A DNA stretch of 5,537 bases from Chitinophagaceae bacterium. Lineage in GTDB: Bacteria; Bacteroidota; Bacteroidia; Chitinophagales; Chitinophagaceae. This document shows, piece by piece, positions 1-5,537 of this stretch. A program made the translations under genes and the position numbers. The DNA lies in contig JACVCQ010000197.1 of NCBI GenBank assembly GCA_016741945.1, positions 1 to 5,537 on the forward strand, given 5' to 3'. The first letter of the stretch is position 1. Each line of letters opens with the position of its first letter. Under the pieces are notes generated by a model, which saw only the letters and a list, made by a program, of their open reading frames with translations, was not told the origin of the DNA and made no database searches.

Positions 1-2
1 AT

Positions 3-98
3 AAAAAAACACACATTAGTTTGAATCAACCGAAACAAGACATGGCCAAAACAACCCTTAATTTTGTGATGGTAGGGAATCCTGACGGTTTCCCGTAA
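3..98 (+). pseudogene. uvrA: Upstream in-frame uvrA segment ending in a TAA stop
   Basis: The frame of the downstream uvrA reading frame stays open from the left edge to a TAA at 96-98 and then resumes through EINE to the ATG at 111. The translation before the stop (31 codons, including ISLNQPKQDMAKTTLNFVMV followed by GNPDGFP) can be laid against the stretch of UvrA just before the conserved FEGI/FEGV motif. By recall of the E. coli protein, its FDVEAP...VVLYGSGK segment lies at almost the same distance from that motif. This suggests genuine UvrA coding sequence interrupted by a nonsense codon rather than an intergenic region. The other two forward frames contain several stops here, so a simple frameshift does not explain the break. 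The rest of the N-terminal half lies outside the window. Homology here is from memory, so confidence is moderate. Confidence 0.55.
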
Positions 99-110
99 GA
101 AATTAACGAA

Positions 111-1898
111 ATGGATGAGGTATCTACGGGAATGGCTTATGATGGGGTATTCGAAGGAATCATTCCTATGCTGAAACGGTGGTTTACAGGAACCAGCAGC
201 AGTGAAACATTACGCGAGTGGGTAGAACAATTCATGGAATTAAAAACCTGTGGAGAATGTAATGGGGCTAGACTCAAAAAAGAGAGTCTTTGGTTCAAAG
301 TAAATGAAAAAAATATCGCTGAACTGAGCAATCTTAATCTTGATAAACTATATCAGTGGTTTACAAATATTGAAAAAAGTCTTGATTCAAAACAAAATGT
401 TATTGCAAAAGATATTTTGAAAGAGATTAGAGAAAGACTTCAGTTTTTGCTTGATGTAGGGCTTACTTATCTTTCATTGAATCGTCCATCCAGAACCCTG
501 AGTGGTGGAGAGTCACAGCGTATTCGTTTGGCAACACAAATTGGCTCTCAATTACAAGGCATTACATATATATTAGATGAGCCTTCCATCGGATTACATC
601 AACGTGATAATCATCAACTCATCAAAGCGCTTCAGAATCTACGTGATATCGGTAATACAGTATTGGTTGTTGAACATGATAAAGACATTATGTTGGCAGC
701 CGATCATCTGGTAGATATTGGTCCGCGTGCAGGTAGTCATGGTGGACAAATTGTTGCAGCCGGTACTCCAAATGAGGTATTGAATAGTTCTTCTGAAACG
801 GCCTTGTACTTGAATGGTAAAAAAAGTATTGAAGTGCCTGTTGAAAGGAGAGCCGGTAACGGAAAAGTAATGGAATTGAAAGGCGCTTCGGGGAATAACC
901 TGAAACAAGTAAGCGTAAAATTCCCTTTGGGTAAATTGATTGTAGTGAGTGGAGTAAGTGGAAGTGGTAAGTCTACCTTAATCAATGAAACATTATACCC
1001 GTTACTCTCAAAACATTGTTACAATAGTAGGGTAACTCCTATGGACTTCAAAAGTATCAAAGGTTTAGAGCATGTTGATAAAGTGATTGAGATTGATCAA
1101 TCACCCATTGGAAGAACACCAAGAAGTAATCCTGCTACTTATTGTGGGTTCTTCACAGAGATCAGAACATTGTTTGCTTCTGTTCCTGAGGCAAAAATTA
1201 GAGGATATAATGCCGGACGTTTCTCTTTTAATGTAAAAGGAGGAAGATGTGATATGTGCGAAGGTGGAGGTATGCGTGTGATTGAAATGAATTTCTTGCC
1301 GGATGTATACGTGCATTGTGAAAAATGTAATGGGAAAAGATACAATAGAGAAACGCTCGAGATCCGATACAAGGGAAAATCCATCAGCGATGTGTTGAAT
1401 ATGACCGTTGATGAAGCCTGTGATTTTTTCCAGCCTGTTCATTACTTGTACAGAAAAATAAAAGTAATACAGGATGTAGGTCTGGGTTATATCACACTCG
1501 GACAATCAGCAGTTACACTAAGTGGCGGAGAAGCACAACGTGTAAAACTGGCTACTGAATTGGGAAAAAAAGATACCGGTAAAACATTCTATATACTGGA
1601 TGAACCTACTACCGGACTTCATTTTCAGGACATCAGACATTTGCTGGATGTCTTGAATAAACTGGTCGATAGAGGTAATACTGTACTAGTGATTGAACAT
1701 AATTTAGATGTGATCAAAGTAGCCGATCATATCATTGATCTTGGACCGGAAGGTGGGGATGGTGGTGGAATGATACTATTTGAAGGCACTCCTGAAGAAA
1801 TGATTCATAATAAACAAAGTCATACGGCAAAGTTTGTCAAAGAAGAATTAAATGTTAGGTCGCAAGCTTCAAGCGGCAAGCTGCAAGGAAGAAAATAA
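111..1898 (+). CDS. uvrA: UvrA, excinuclease ABC subunit A (C-terminal two thirds)
   Basis: UvrA is the cytoplasmic DNA-damage sensor of nucleotide excision repair; its dimer loads UvrB and hydrolyses ATP at two ABC sites. The 595 residues seen cover the end of the first ABC module and the whole second one. Visible are a CxxC (C47, C50), ABC signature I LSGGE (130-134), Walker B I LDEP (D156, E157) with H-loop H189, Walker A II GVSGSGKST (281-289, K287), the UvrA hallmark IGRTPRSNPATY, a zinc finger C380-x2-C383-x19-C403-x2-C406, signature II LSGGE (470-474), Walker B II D497/E498 and H-loop H530. Full-length UvrA is about 940 residues. Starting at this ATG loses roughly 345, including the first Walker A and the UvrB-binding domain, so the product alone should not be a working UvrA. 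Homology seems to continue upstream past a TAA at 96-98. The last 15 residues, after the usual FVKEEL ending, come largely from a heptad repeat. Family assignment is very secure; the start and functional status are not. Confidence 0.93.
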   Translation: MDEVSTGMAYDGVFEGIIPMLKRWFTGTSSSETLREWVEQFMELKTCGECNGARLKKESLWFKVNEKNIAELSNLNLDKLYQWFTNIEKSLDSKQNVIAKDILKEIRERLQFLLDVGLTYLSLNRPSRTLSGGESQRIRLATQIGSQLQGITYILDEPSIGLHQRDNHQLIKALQNLRDIGNTVLVVEHDKDIMLAADHLVDIGPRAGSHGGQIVAAGTPNEVLNSSSETALYLNGKKSIEVPVERRAGNGKVMELKGASGNNLKQVSVKFPLGKLIVVSGVSGSGKSTLINETLYPLLSKHCYNSRVTPMDFKSIKGLEHVDKVIEIDQSPIGRTPRSNPATYCGFFTEIRTLFASVPEAKIRGYNAGRFSFNVKGGRCDMCEGGGMRVIEMNFLPDVYVHCEKCNGKRYNRETLEIRYKGKSISDVLNMTVDEACDFFQPVHYLYRKIKVIQDVGLGYITLGQSAVTLSGGEAQRVKLATELGKKDTGKTFYILDEPTTGLHFQDIRHLLDVLNKLVDRGNTVLVIEHNLDVIKVADHIIDLGPEGGDGGGMILFEGTPEEMIHNKQSHTAKFVKEELNVRSQASSGKLQGRK

Positions 1899-1958
1899 GT
1901 GTAATACTTGAATATTGTGCACTTGTCTTCTTCCTTGAACCCTGTTACTTGTTACTTG
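1863..1958. repeat. Symmetric heptad repeat element (4 x CAAGNNN facing 4 x CAAGNNN)
   Basis: Four abutting 7-bp units on the + strand (CAAGCTT, CAAGCGG, CAAGCTG, CAAGGAA; 1863-1890) face four on the - strand (CAAGTAA, CAAGTAA, CAGGGTT, CAAGGAA; read from 1958 down to 1931). A 40-bp centre separates them. The two blocks are equally long and exactly symmetric about 1910/1911, and both innermost units are CAAGGAA followed by GAA. The left block encodes the end of uvrA (Q A S S G K L Q G R K); the outer right units encode the last residues of the acetyltransferase and its stop. Seven is not a multiple of three, so all frames are sampled. It could be a dispersed intergenic repeat, a bidirectional terminator, or both; copies elsewhere in the genome cannot be seen here. 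Confidence 0.75.
1884..1937. terminator. Putative bidirectional hairpin between convergent genes
   Basis: The arms CAAGGAAGAA (1884-1893) and TTCTTCCTTG (1928-1937) are perfect 10-bp complements. Inside them AAGTG (1897-1901) pairs with CACTT (1920-1924), and AATA (1903-1906) with TATT (1913-1916), around a 6-base loop. The hairpin includes the uvrA stop codon and ends eight bases short of the stop codon of the facing acetyltransferase, so it is placed to end transcripts from both sides. Neither strand has a clear T-run after the stem, so a classical intrinsic terminator is not shown. Confidence 0.45.
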
Positions 1959-2409
1959 AACCTTCTCTTCTCATTTCAATATGCGGAATATTGTCCTCTA
2001 AATACATGTCACTGACCTGTACAAAACCCAATGACTCATAAAATTTTTGTAAGTACAATTGTGCACCAATCCTGATGGGCTGGTCTCCGAAAAGTGCTTT
2101 ACAGGTTTGAATGGCAGTCTCCATTAATGTTTTACCGGTACCGGTGCCTCTATAGACGGGAGAGCTTACTACTCTACCAATGGATACTTCTGTAAAAGCT
2201 AATCCAGCAGGGAGTAACCTGCTATAAGCAACTAATTTAGTTCCATCCCATCCCATCAAGTGCCAGGAAGACAAATCTTTTCCGTCAGCATCCAAATACA
2301 CACAATTCTGTTCTACCACAAAAACCTCACTTCTTAAATGCATAATTGCATATAATTCATAGGGGGTTAATTCAGCAAAGGGCTTATAATACCAGTTATA
2401 GGGGCTCAT
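1945..2409 (-). CDS. elaA: ElaA-family GNAT N-acetyltransferase
   Basis: A 154-residue cytoplasmic protein of the GCN5-related N-acetyltransferase fold, expected to move an acetyl group from acetyl-CoA to an amine; the substrate of ElaA proteins is not established. It follows E. coli ElaA (about 153 residues, by recall) along its whole length: an N-terminal LYAIMHLRSEVFVVEQNC block (residues 19-36), the D-x-D-G-x-D-L segment (40-46), the strand LVAYSRLL (59-66), IGRVV (77-81), the acetyl-CoA pyrophosphate-binding loop RGTGTG (87-92), then a GAQLYLQKFYESLGF-type block and an IPHIEM strand near the end. The ATG gives a family-standard N-terminus and no Shine-Dalgarno sequence precedes it, as is usual in Bacteroidota. 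The last residues (GSSNK) are encoded by repeat heptads shared with the facing uvrA end. It is divergent from the FAD oxidoreductase gene and has no evident functional link to it. Confidence 0.9.
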   Translation of the reverse strand: MSPYNWYYKPFAELTPYELYAIMHLRSEVFVVEQNCVYLDADGKDLSSWHLMGWDGTKLVAYSRLLPAGLAFTEVSIGRVVSSPVYRGTGTGKTLMETAIQTCKALFGDQPIRIGAQLYLQKFYESLGFVQVSDMYLEDNIPHIEMRREGSSNK

Positions 2410-2435
2410 GGATGTGATTAAATGTTGATGGTGGG

Positions 2436-2443
2436 CAAAAATA
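2436..2443 (-). promoter_or_regulatory. Candidate Bacteroidota -7 box for the acetyltransferase gene
   Basis: On the - strand this reads TATTTTTG, a full match to the Bacteroidota -7 consensus TAnnTTTG, 26 bases before the ATG at 2409. The nearest TTG that could serve as the -33 element (CAA on the + strand at 2467-2469) is 23 bases upstream, longer than the usual 19-21, so the assignment is only suggestive. Confidence 0.4.
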
Positions 2444-2466
2444 AAGGTAGTCCCACATTTATTTCA

Positions 2467-2474
2467 CAACTTTG
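2467..2474 (+). promoter_or_regulatory. Candidate Bacteroidota -7 box for the FAD oxidoreductase gene
   Basis: The sequence CAACTTTG matches TAnnTTTG except at its first base and lies 39 bases before the ATG at 2514. No good -33 TTG is seen at the usual distance upstream. If it is the true -7 box, transcription would begin near 2480, which rules out a possible TTG start at 2472 and supports the ATG at 2514. Confidence 0.35.
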
Positions 2475-2513
2475 GCGGATGACAGGAAAATTATCCTGTA
2501 TTTCTACAACATT

Positions 2514-3989
2514 ATGAAAAAAAGAATAGCCATTATCGGCGCCGGACCTGCGGGACTTACTGCAGCTTATTTATTGGCAAAAGATGGACAAGAAGTGACC
2601 GTATTTGAAAAAGATCCACAATATGTTGGAGGAATTTCCAGAACGGAGTCGTATAAGGGATATCATTTTGATATTGGGGGACATCGATTCTTCTCAAAGT
2701 CAAAAGAAGTAGAAGATTTCTGGACAGAAATTTTAGGTGATGAGATGTTGGAAAGACCCAGAAGCTCCAGAATTTATTACAATCATAAATTCTTTTCTTA
2801 TCCATTGGTGGCTTTTGAAGCGCTCAATAAACTGGGTATTATTGAAAGTGGGTTATGTGTATTGAGTTACCTGAAAGCAAAAGTTTTTCCCATCAAGAAC
2901 CCAACCAATTTTGAAGATTGGGTAACGAATCAATTTGGGAAAAGATTGTTCAATATTTTCTTTAAAACGTATACGGAGAAAGTTTGGGGTATTCCTTGTA
3001 AAGAGATCAGTGCCGATTGGGCAGCACAACGTATCAAGGGACTTTCCTTGAGCAGCGCTATTTGGAATGCTTTATTCAAGTCTTCTAAAAAAGCAGGTGA
3101 TAAAGACAAAGTGATCAAAACATTGATCGATTCATTCCGTTATCCCAAACAAGGGCCGGGAATGATGTGGGAAGTGTGCGCGGAGAAAGCAAAAGCCAAT
3201 GGGATGGTGCTTGAAATGAATTGCGGTGTTCGGGAGATCAGCTATTCCGATCAGAAGTGGACAGTACATACGACTTCGAAAGGGGCGATCGTTGATTTTG
3301 ATTTTGTACTTTCATCAGCCCCCATGCGCGAATTGATTGCCGGCGTACAACCTGCATTTCCTCAGCAGGTTCTGAAAGCCGCTGCTGCATTGTCTTACCG
3401 CGATTTCTTGACCGTTGTATTGATTTGTAAAGATGAAGATGCATTTAGCGATAACTGGATTTATATACATGACCCAAGTGTGAAAGTTGGGCGGGTACAA
3501 AATTTTAAATCCTGGAGTCCATATATGGTGCCTGATCCATCTATGGCCTGTTACGGACTGGAGTATTTCTGTTTTGAAGGTGATGGTTTATGGACCAGCA
3601 GTGATGCAGATCTGATTGCTTTAGGGAAGAAAGAAATTGAAAAGATCGGGTTAACAAAAGGCAGTGCTGTTGTAGATGGATATGTCGTTCGTCAGCCTAA
3701 AGCTTATCCTGTATATGATCAGGATTATAAAGAGCGAGTAGCATTGGTGCGAGAAGGTATCAAAGCCTATCCCGGTTTATACTTGGTTGGAAGAAATGGT
3801 ATGCATAAATACAATAATCAGGATCATAGTATGATGACAGCTATGCTGGCTGCAAAAAATATCATTGCAGGGAATGAGTTATTTGATGTTTGGGAAGTGA
3901 ATGAAGATGCAGAATACCACGAAGGTGGGAATCGTGGAGCAGAGGATAAAGTAGCGGGAAGAATGATCCCTACGAAAGTGAATGCTTGA
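2514..3989 (+). CDS. FAD-dependent oxidoreductase, amine oxidase / UDP-galactopyranose mutase-like
   Basis: A 491-residue FAD flavoprotein, probably cytoplasmic. The N-terminus is a classic dinucleotide-binding fold: strand RIAIIGAGPAG with GxGxxG at G9, G11 and G14, acidic E32 ending the second strand (VTVFEKD) for the FAD ribose, then GGISRT (39-44) and DIGGHRFF (53-60). The middle carries YTEKVWGIPC (153-162) and RYPKQGPGMMWE (209-220), conserved in this amine-oxidase-like group related to UDP-galactopyranose mutases. The C-terminal FAD segment is GLYLVGRNGMHKYNNQDHSM (421-440), followed by a hydrophilic tail rich in E, N and G. Relatives often lie in cell-surface polysaccharide or lipid gene clusters, but no glycosyltransferase adjoins here, so the substrate is unknown. 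The ATG at 2514 is preferred over an upstream TTG at 2472 because it begins right at the FAD fold. Protoporphyrinogen oxidase and carotenoid desaturase are less likely given the motifs. No membrane segment or signal peptide is seen. Confidence 0.85.
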   Translation: MKKRIAIIGAGPAGLTAAYLLAKDGQEVTVFEKDPQYVGGISRTESYKGYHFDIGGHRFFSKSKEVEDFWTEILGDEMLERPRSSRIYYNHKFFSYPLVAFEALNKLGIIESGLCVLSYLKAKVFPIKNPTNFEDWVTNQFGKRLFNIFFKTYTEKVWGIPCKEISADWAAQRIKGLSLSSAIWNALFKSSKKAGDKDKVIKTLIDSFRYPKQGPGMMWEVCAEKAKANGMVLEMNCGVREISYSDQKWTVHTTSKGAIVDFDFVLSSAPMRELIAGVQPAFPQQVLKAAAALSYRDFLTVVLICKDEDAFSDNWIYIHDPSVKVGRVQNFKSWSPYMVPDPSMACYGLEYFCFEGDGLWTSSDADLIALGKKEIEKIGLTKGSAVVDGYVVRQPKAYPVYDQDYKERVALVREGIKAYPGLYLVGRNGMHKYNNQDHSMMTAMLAAKNIIAGNELFDVWEVNEDAEYHEGGNRGAEDKVAGRMIPTKVNA

Positions 3990-3997
3990 TATCATTA

Positions 3998-4111
3998 GCC
4001 ACAGATTCACAGATTTTCATGATGTATTTTGATGATTGCATTTATCTGCGCTCATCATGACAATCATGAAAATCTGCGTTCCATAAAAGCAATAATCTGT
4101 GAATCTGTGGC
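3998..4111. repeat. 114-bp nested palindromic intergenic repeat
   Basis: The outer arms are a perfect 18-bp inverted repeat: GCCACAGATTCACAGATT (3998-4015) and AATCTGTGAATCTGTGGC (4094-4111). A second perfect 14-bp pair lies inside: CAGATTTTCATGAT (4010-4023) with ATCATGAAAATCTG (4063-4076). A third, TGATGA (4030-4035) with TCATCA (4052-4057), closes a 16-base loop. The outer arms contain the octamer CACAGATT twice in tandem, and ATCTGCG occurs directly repeated at 4044 and 4072. It almost fills the gap between two convergent genes. It contains no open reading frame of note. It resembles small dispersed palindromic repeats of bacterial intergenic regions; whether it is multicopy cannot be judged from this window. 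Confidence 0.8.
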
Positions 4112-4120
4112 AAAACTTTT
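3998..4120. terminator. Possible bidirectional transcription terminator
   Basis: The nested hairpin starts nine bases after the stop codon of the FAD oxidoreductase gene and ends 14 bases before the stop codon of the facing peptidase gene, the position expected of a shared terminator. On the + strand the stem is followed by AAAAC and then TTTT (4117-4120); on the - strand no T-run follows. The stem is long and not GC-rich, so termination is an inference from position and fold. Confidence 0.4.
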
Positions 4121-4124
4121 GCTC

Positions 4125-5486
4125 TTATCTCCCCGGAACAGGCACCACCGGTAAACTTTCATTTCCTGATTCATTCACAGATTGCACTGCAAAGAAATAA
4201 TTGTCTTTAGAGTACGGTAATTGATAGCTGATATCAGTAGTGAATATTTTTTTCTGCCAAATAGCACTCGTGGTTTCACGCATCAGAATATAATATCCTT
4301 TTACTTTTCCTGTCTTAGGTGCTGCCCAAGTCAATAAACTATAATTGGTCAATCGTCTGGTTTCAATCTTTACATCTTCAGGCATAGCCGGTGCTTTAGC
4401 AAGATTTGCCAAGTTGCTCAAGTTCATGGCTGTATTCTTGCGCAAGTATTCAAAGTCCATAAATTCGGGTAAGTCTCCGTATTGAGTACCATTTTCAACA
4501 CGTACATTTTGGTGCTGATGATAATAGTTCTCATTCATTTCTGTAAAACGAACAGCAGCATATCCTTGCTCAACAAAAGAAGTATGATCACCACCACGCA
4601 AGAAACGGTCATTCCTGTAAATCATTACTACTTCTAGGTTATCTACATAACGTTCTCCCACTTCTTTAACGTATCGTGCCAGCTGTCGTGCTTTGCCATC
4701 ATTCTCTAATCCTAGTTGCCGAATATTTCTGGCTGCTTTTTCAGTTTCATACGCAGGTAATCCTTCGCTAAACACACGGATACGTGTATTATCGATAATA
4801 TTGGTTTCACTGGTATTATTGCTACCCATGATATCATTATTCAATACCGCTTCAATATTCCAACCTTGATTTTTTGCCTTAGTCGCCATGAACTTTGCGC
4901 CCAATAATCCTTGCTCTTCACCACTAACAGTTACAAAAATGATGGTGGCAGGAAAACTTTTTTGGGTCATGATTCTTGCACATTCAATCACAGCAGCACA
5001 ACCACTGGCATCATCATTGGCACCCGGTGCATCACCAACACTATCTCTTACATTGGTCCGCATATTATCGAGGTGACCACTGATTACAAAAATTCTTTTA
5101 TCTGCAGTATCCGTTCCTTTGAGTATACCTACTACATTACCCAATACAACCGGACGCTCAACCCTGCTTCCTGCAACAGGTTGAAGGGTAGTGGTATCAA
5201 TAAAAGAGGAGAATCGTCCGTTAGACTTTTTAGCGAATTCATTGAATTTTTGCAAGACCCAATTACGTGCTGCTCCAATTCCACGATTGGGATCTGATTG
5301 GGTGCTCAATGTATTTCTGGTGCCATAGCTCACCATTTTAAGGATATAGGATTTGAGTGAATCAGCATTCACTTCTTTTACCATTTTTTCAATTTCAGGA
5401 TCTCGCTGAATCAATGTTTGAGCGGATGAGTAGAGTCCGCAACAAGTTAGCATTATAATAAACAATAAACGGTTCTTGATTTTCAT
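4125..5486 (-). CDS. Secreted M28-family zinc metallopeptidase with C-terminal FN3-like domain
   Basis: A 453-residue exported peptidase, probably an aminopeptidase acting in the periplasm or outside the cell. Residues 1-22 form a signal peptide: basic MKIKNR, a hydrophobic core LLFIIML, and SSA before Q23 as the likely signal peptidase I site. The M28 co-catalytic two-zinc site is complete: H138 and D140 (SGHLD), bridging D158 (GANDDASG), catalytic E190 and ligand E191 (SGEEQGL), D218 (LNNDIMG) and H301 (GGDHTSF). A YYHQHQN segment (321-327) stands where related enzymes have a YHT-type motif. From about 367 to 448 a beta-rich segment (MPEDVKIE, SLLTWAAP, GYYILMRE, NYFFAVQSVNESGNES) reads as a fibronectin type III domain, an accessory module common on secreted Bacteroidota enzymes. 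No type IX sorting domain is seen after it. The CC at 15-16 lacks a proper lipobox, so it is probably not a lipoprotein. The start is fixed by the signal peptide. Specificity is not predictable. Confidence 0.92.
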   Translation of the reverse strand: MKIKNRLLFIIMLTCCGLYSSAQTLIQRDPEIEKMVKEVNADSLKSYILKMVSYGTRNTLSTQSDPNRGIGAARNWVLQKFNEFAKKSNGRFSSFIDTTTLQPVAGSRVERPVVLGNVVGILKGTDTADKRIFVISGHLDNMRTNVRDSVGDAPGANDDASGCAAVIECARIMTQKSFPATIIFVTVSGEEQGLLGAKFMATKAKNQGWNIEAVLNNDIMGSNNTSETNIIDNTRIRVFSEGLPAYETEKAARNIRQLGLENDGKARQLARYVKEVGERYVDNLEVVMIYRNDRFLRGGDHTSFVEQGYAAVRFTEMNENYYHQHQNVRVENGTQYGDLPEFMDFEYLRKNTAMNLSNLANLAKAPAMPEDVKIETRRLTNYSLLTWAAPKTGKVKGYYILMRETTSAIWQKKIFTTDISYQLPYSKDNYFFAVQSVNESGNESLPVVPVPGR

Positions 5487-5504
5487 AATATAAGCATTGG
5501 GGCT

Positions 5505-5512
5505 TAAAGCTA
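5505..5512 (-). promoter_or_regulatory. Candidate -7 box for the M28 peptidase gene
   Basis: On the - strand this reads TAGCTTTA, matching the Bacteroidota -7 consensus TAnnTTTG at all fixed positions but the last, 18 bases before the ATG at 5486. A TTC lies 21 bases further upstream where a -33 TTG would be expected, so the match is weak and near the window edge. Confidence 0.3.
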
Positions 5513-5537
5513 CACATAACAGCCATTTGTGTTGAAC

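Noticed and set aside
1..110. uvrA promoter or 5' untranslated region
   Set aside because: The in-frame translation looks like UvrA sequence and no convincing -7/-33 pair is seen.
639..1505. Open frames on the - strand across uvrA
   Set aside because: They lie wholly antisense to a strongly conserved coding region and their translations show no recognisable domain or plausible start context.
1863..1890. CRISPR or simple satellite array
   Set aside because: Units are 7 bp with no spacers and only four copies per strand.
111..1898. A short standalone ABC protein (UvrA paralogue or drug-resistance ABC) rather than a broken UvrA
   Set aside because: The zinc finger, IGRTPRSNPATY hallmark and full-length homology to canonical UvrA point to the repair protein, and the first ABC module is only missing because of the upstream stop or window edge.
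2472..2513. In-frame TTG at 2472 as the start of the FAD oxidoreductase
   Set aside because: It would add 14 residues before the FAD-binding strand, overlaps the candidate -7 box, and the ATG at 2514 gives the standard family N-terminus.
2557..3500. Open frames on the - strand across the FAD oxidoreductase gene
   Set aside because: They are short, antisense to a well-supported gene, and have low-complexity translations without motifs.
4888..5297. Open frames on the + strand across the peptidase gene
   Set aside because: They are antisense to conserved M28 catalytic motifs and have no family resemblance.
5439..5444. Lipoprotein signal at the CC of the peptidase N-terminus
   Set aside because: The residues before the cysteines (MLT) do not form a standard lipobox with G, A or S at -1, and a signal peptidase I site follows at SSA/Q.

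Overview
The window looks like chromosomal DNA of a Bacteroidota bacterium, most plausibly Chitinophagaceae-like. The grounds are a moderately AT-rich composition, start codons without Shine-Dalgarno sequences, upstream boxes close to the Bacteroidota -7 element (TAnnTTTG), and the protein sequences themselves. This is inference from the sequence alone; no search was run.

Layout. Positions 1-1898 (+) hold the 3' two thirds of uvrA, the damage-recognition ATPase of nucleotide excision repair. The homologous frame appears to continue upstream to the window edge but is cut by an in-frame TAA at 96-98, so the gene is either a nonsense pseudogene or carries a sequence error. Facing it at 1945-2409 (-) is an ElaA-type GNAT acetyltransferase. 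A short divergent intergenic region (2410-2513) leads to a 491-residue FAD-dependent oxidoreductase of the amine oxidase/UDP-galactopyranose mutase-like type at 2514-3989 (+). Facing that at 4125-5486 (-) is a secreted M28 zinc metallopeptidase with a C-terminal fibronectin type III-like domain. Its likely promoter lies at the right edge.

The four genes do not form an operon: they alternate in orientation (+ - + -) and share no evident pathway. The unusual content is in the two convergent junctions, each filled by a symmetric repeat. At 1863-1958, four heptads of the form CAAGNNN on the + strand face four on the - strand with exact symmetry, and the repeat supplies the C-terminal codons of both flanking genes. 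At 3998-4111, a nested palindrome with 18-bp perfect outer arms and 14-bp perfect inner arms nearly fills the gap. Both can form hairpins and may act as bidirectional terminators or be dispersed palindromic elements.

No RNA genes, CRISPR array, transposase or recognisable defence system were seen. There is no gene-free stretch longer than 300 bases.
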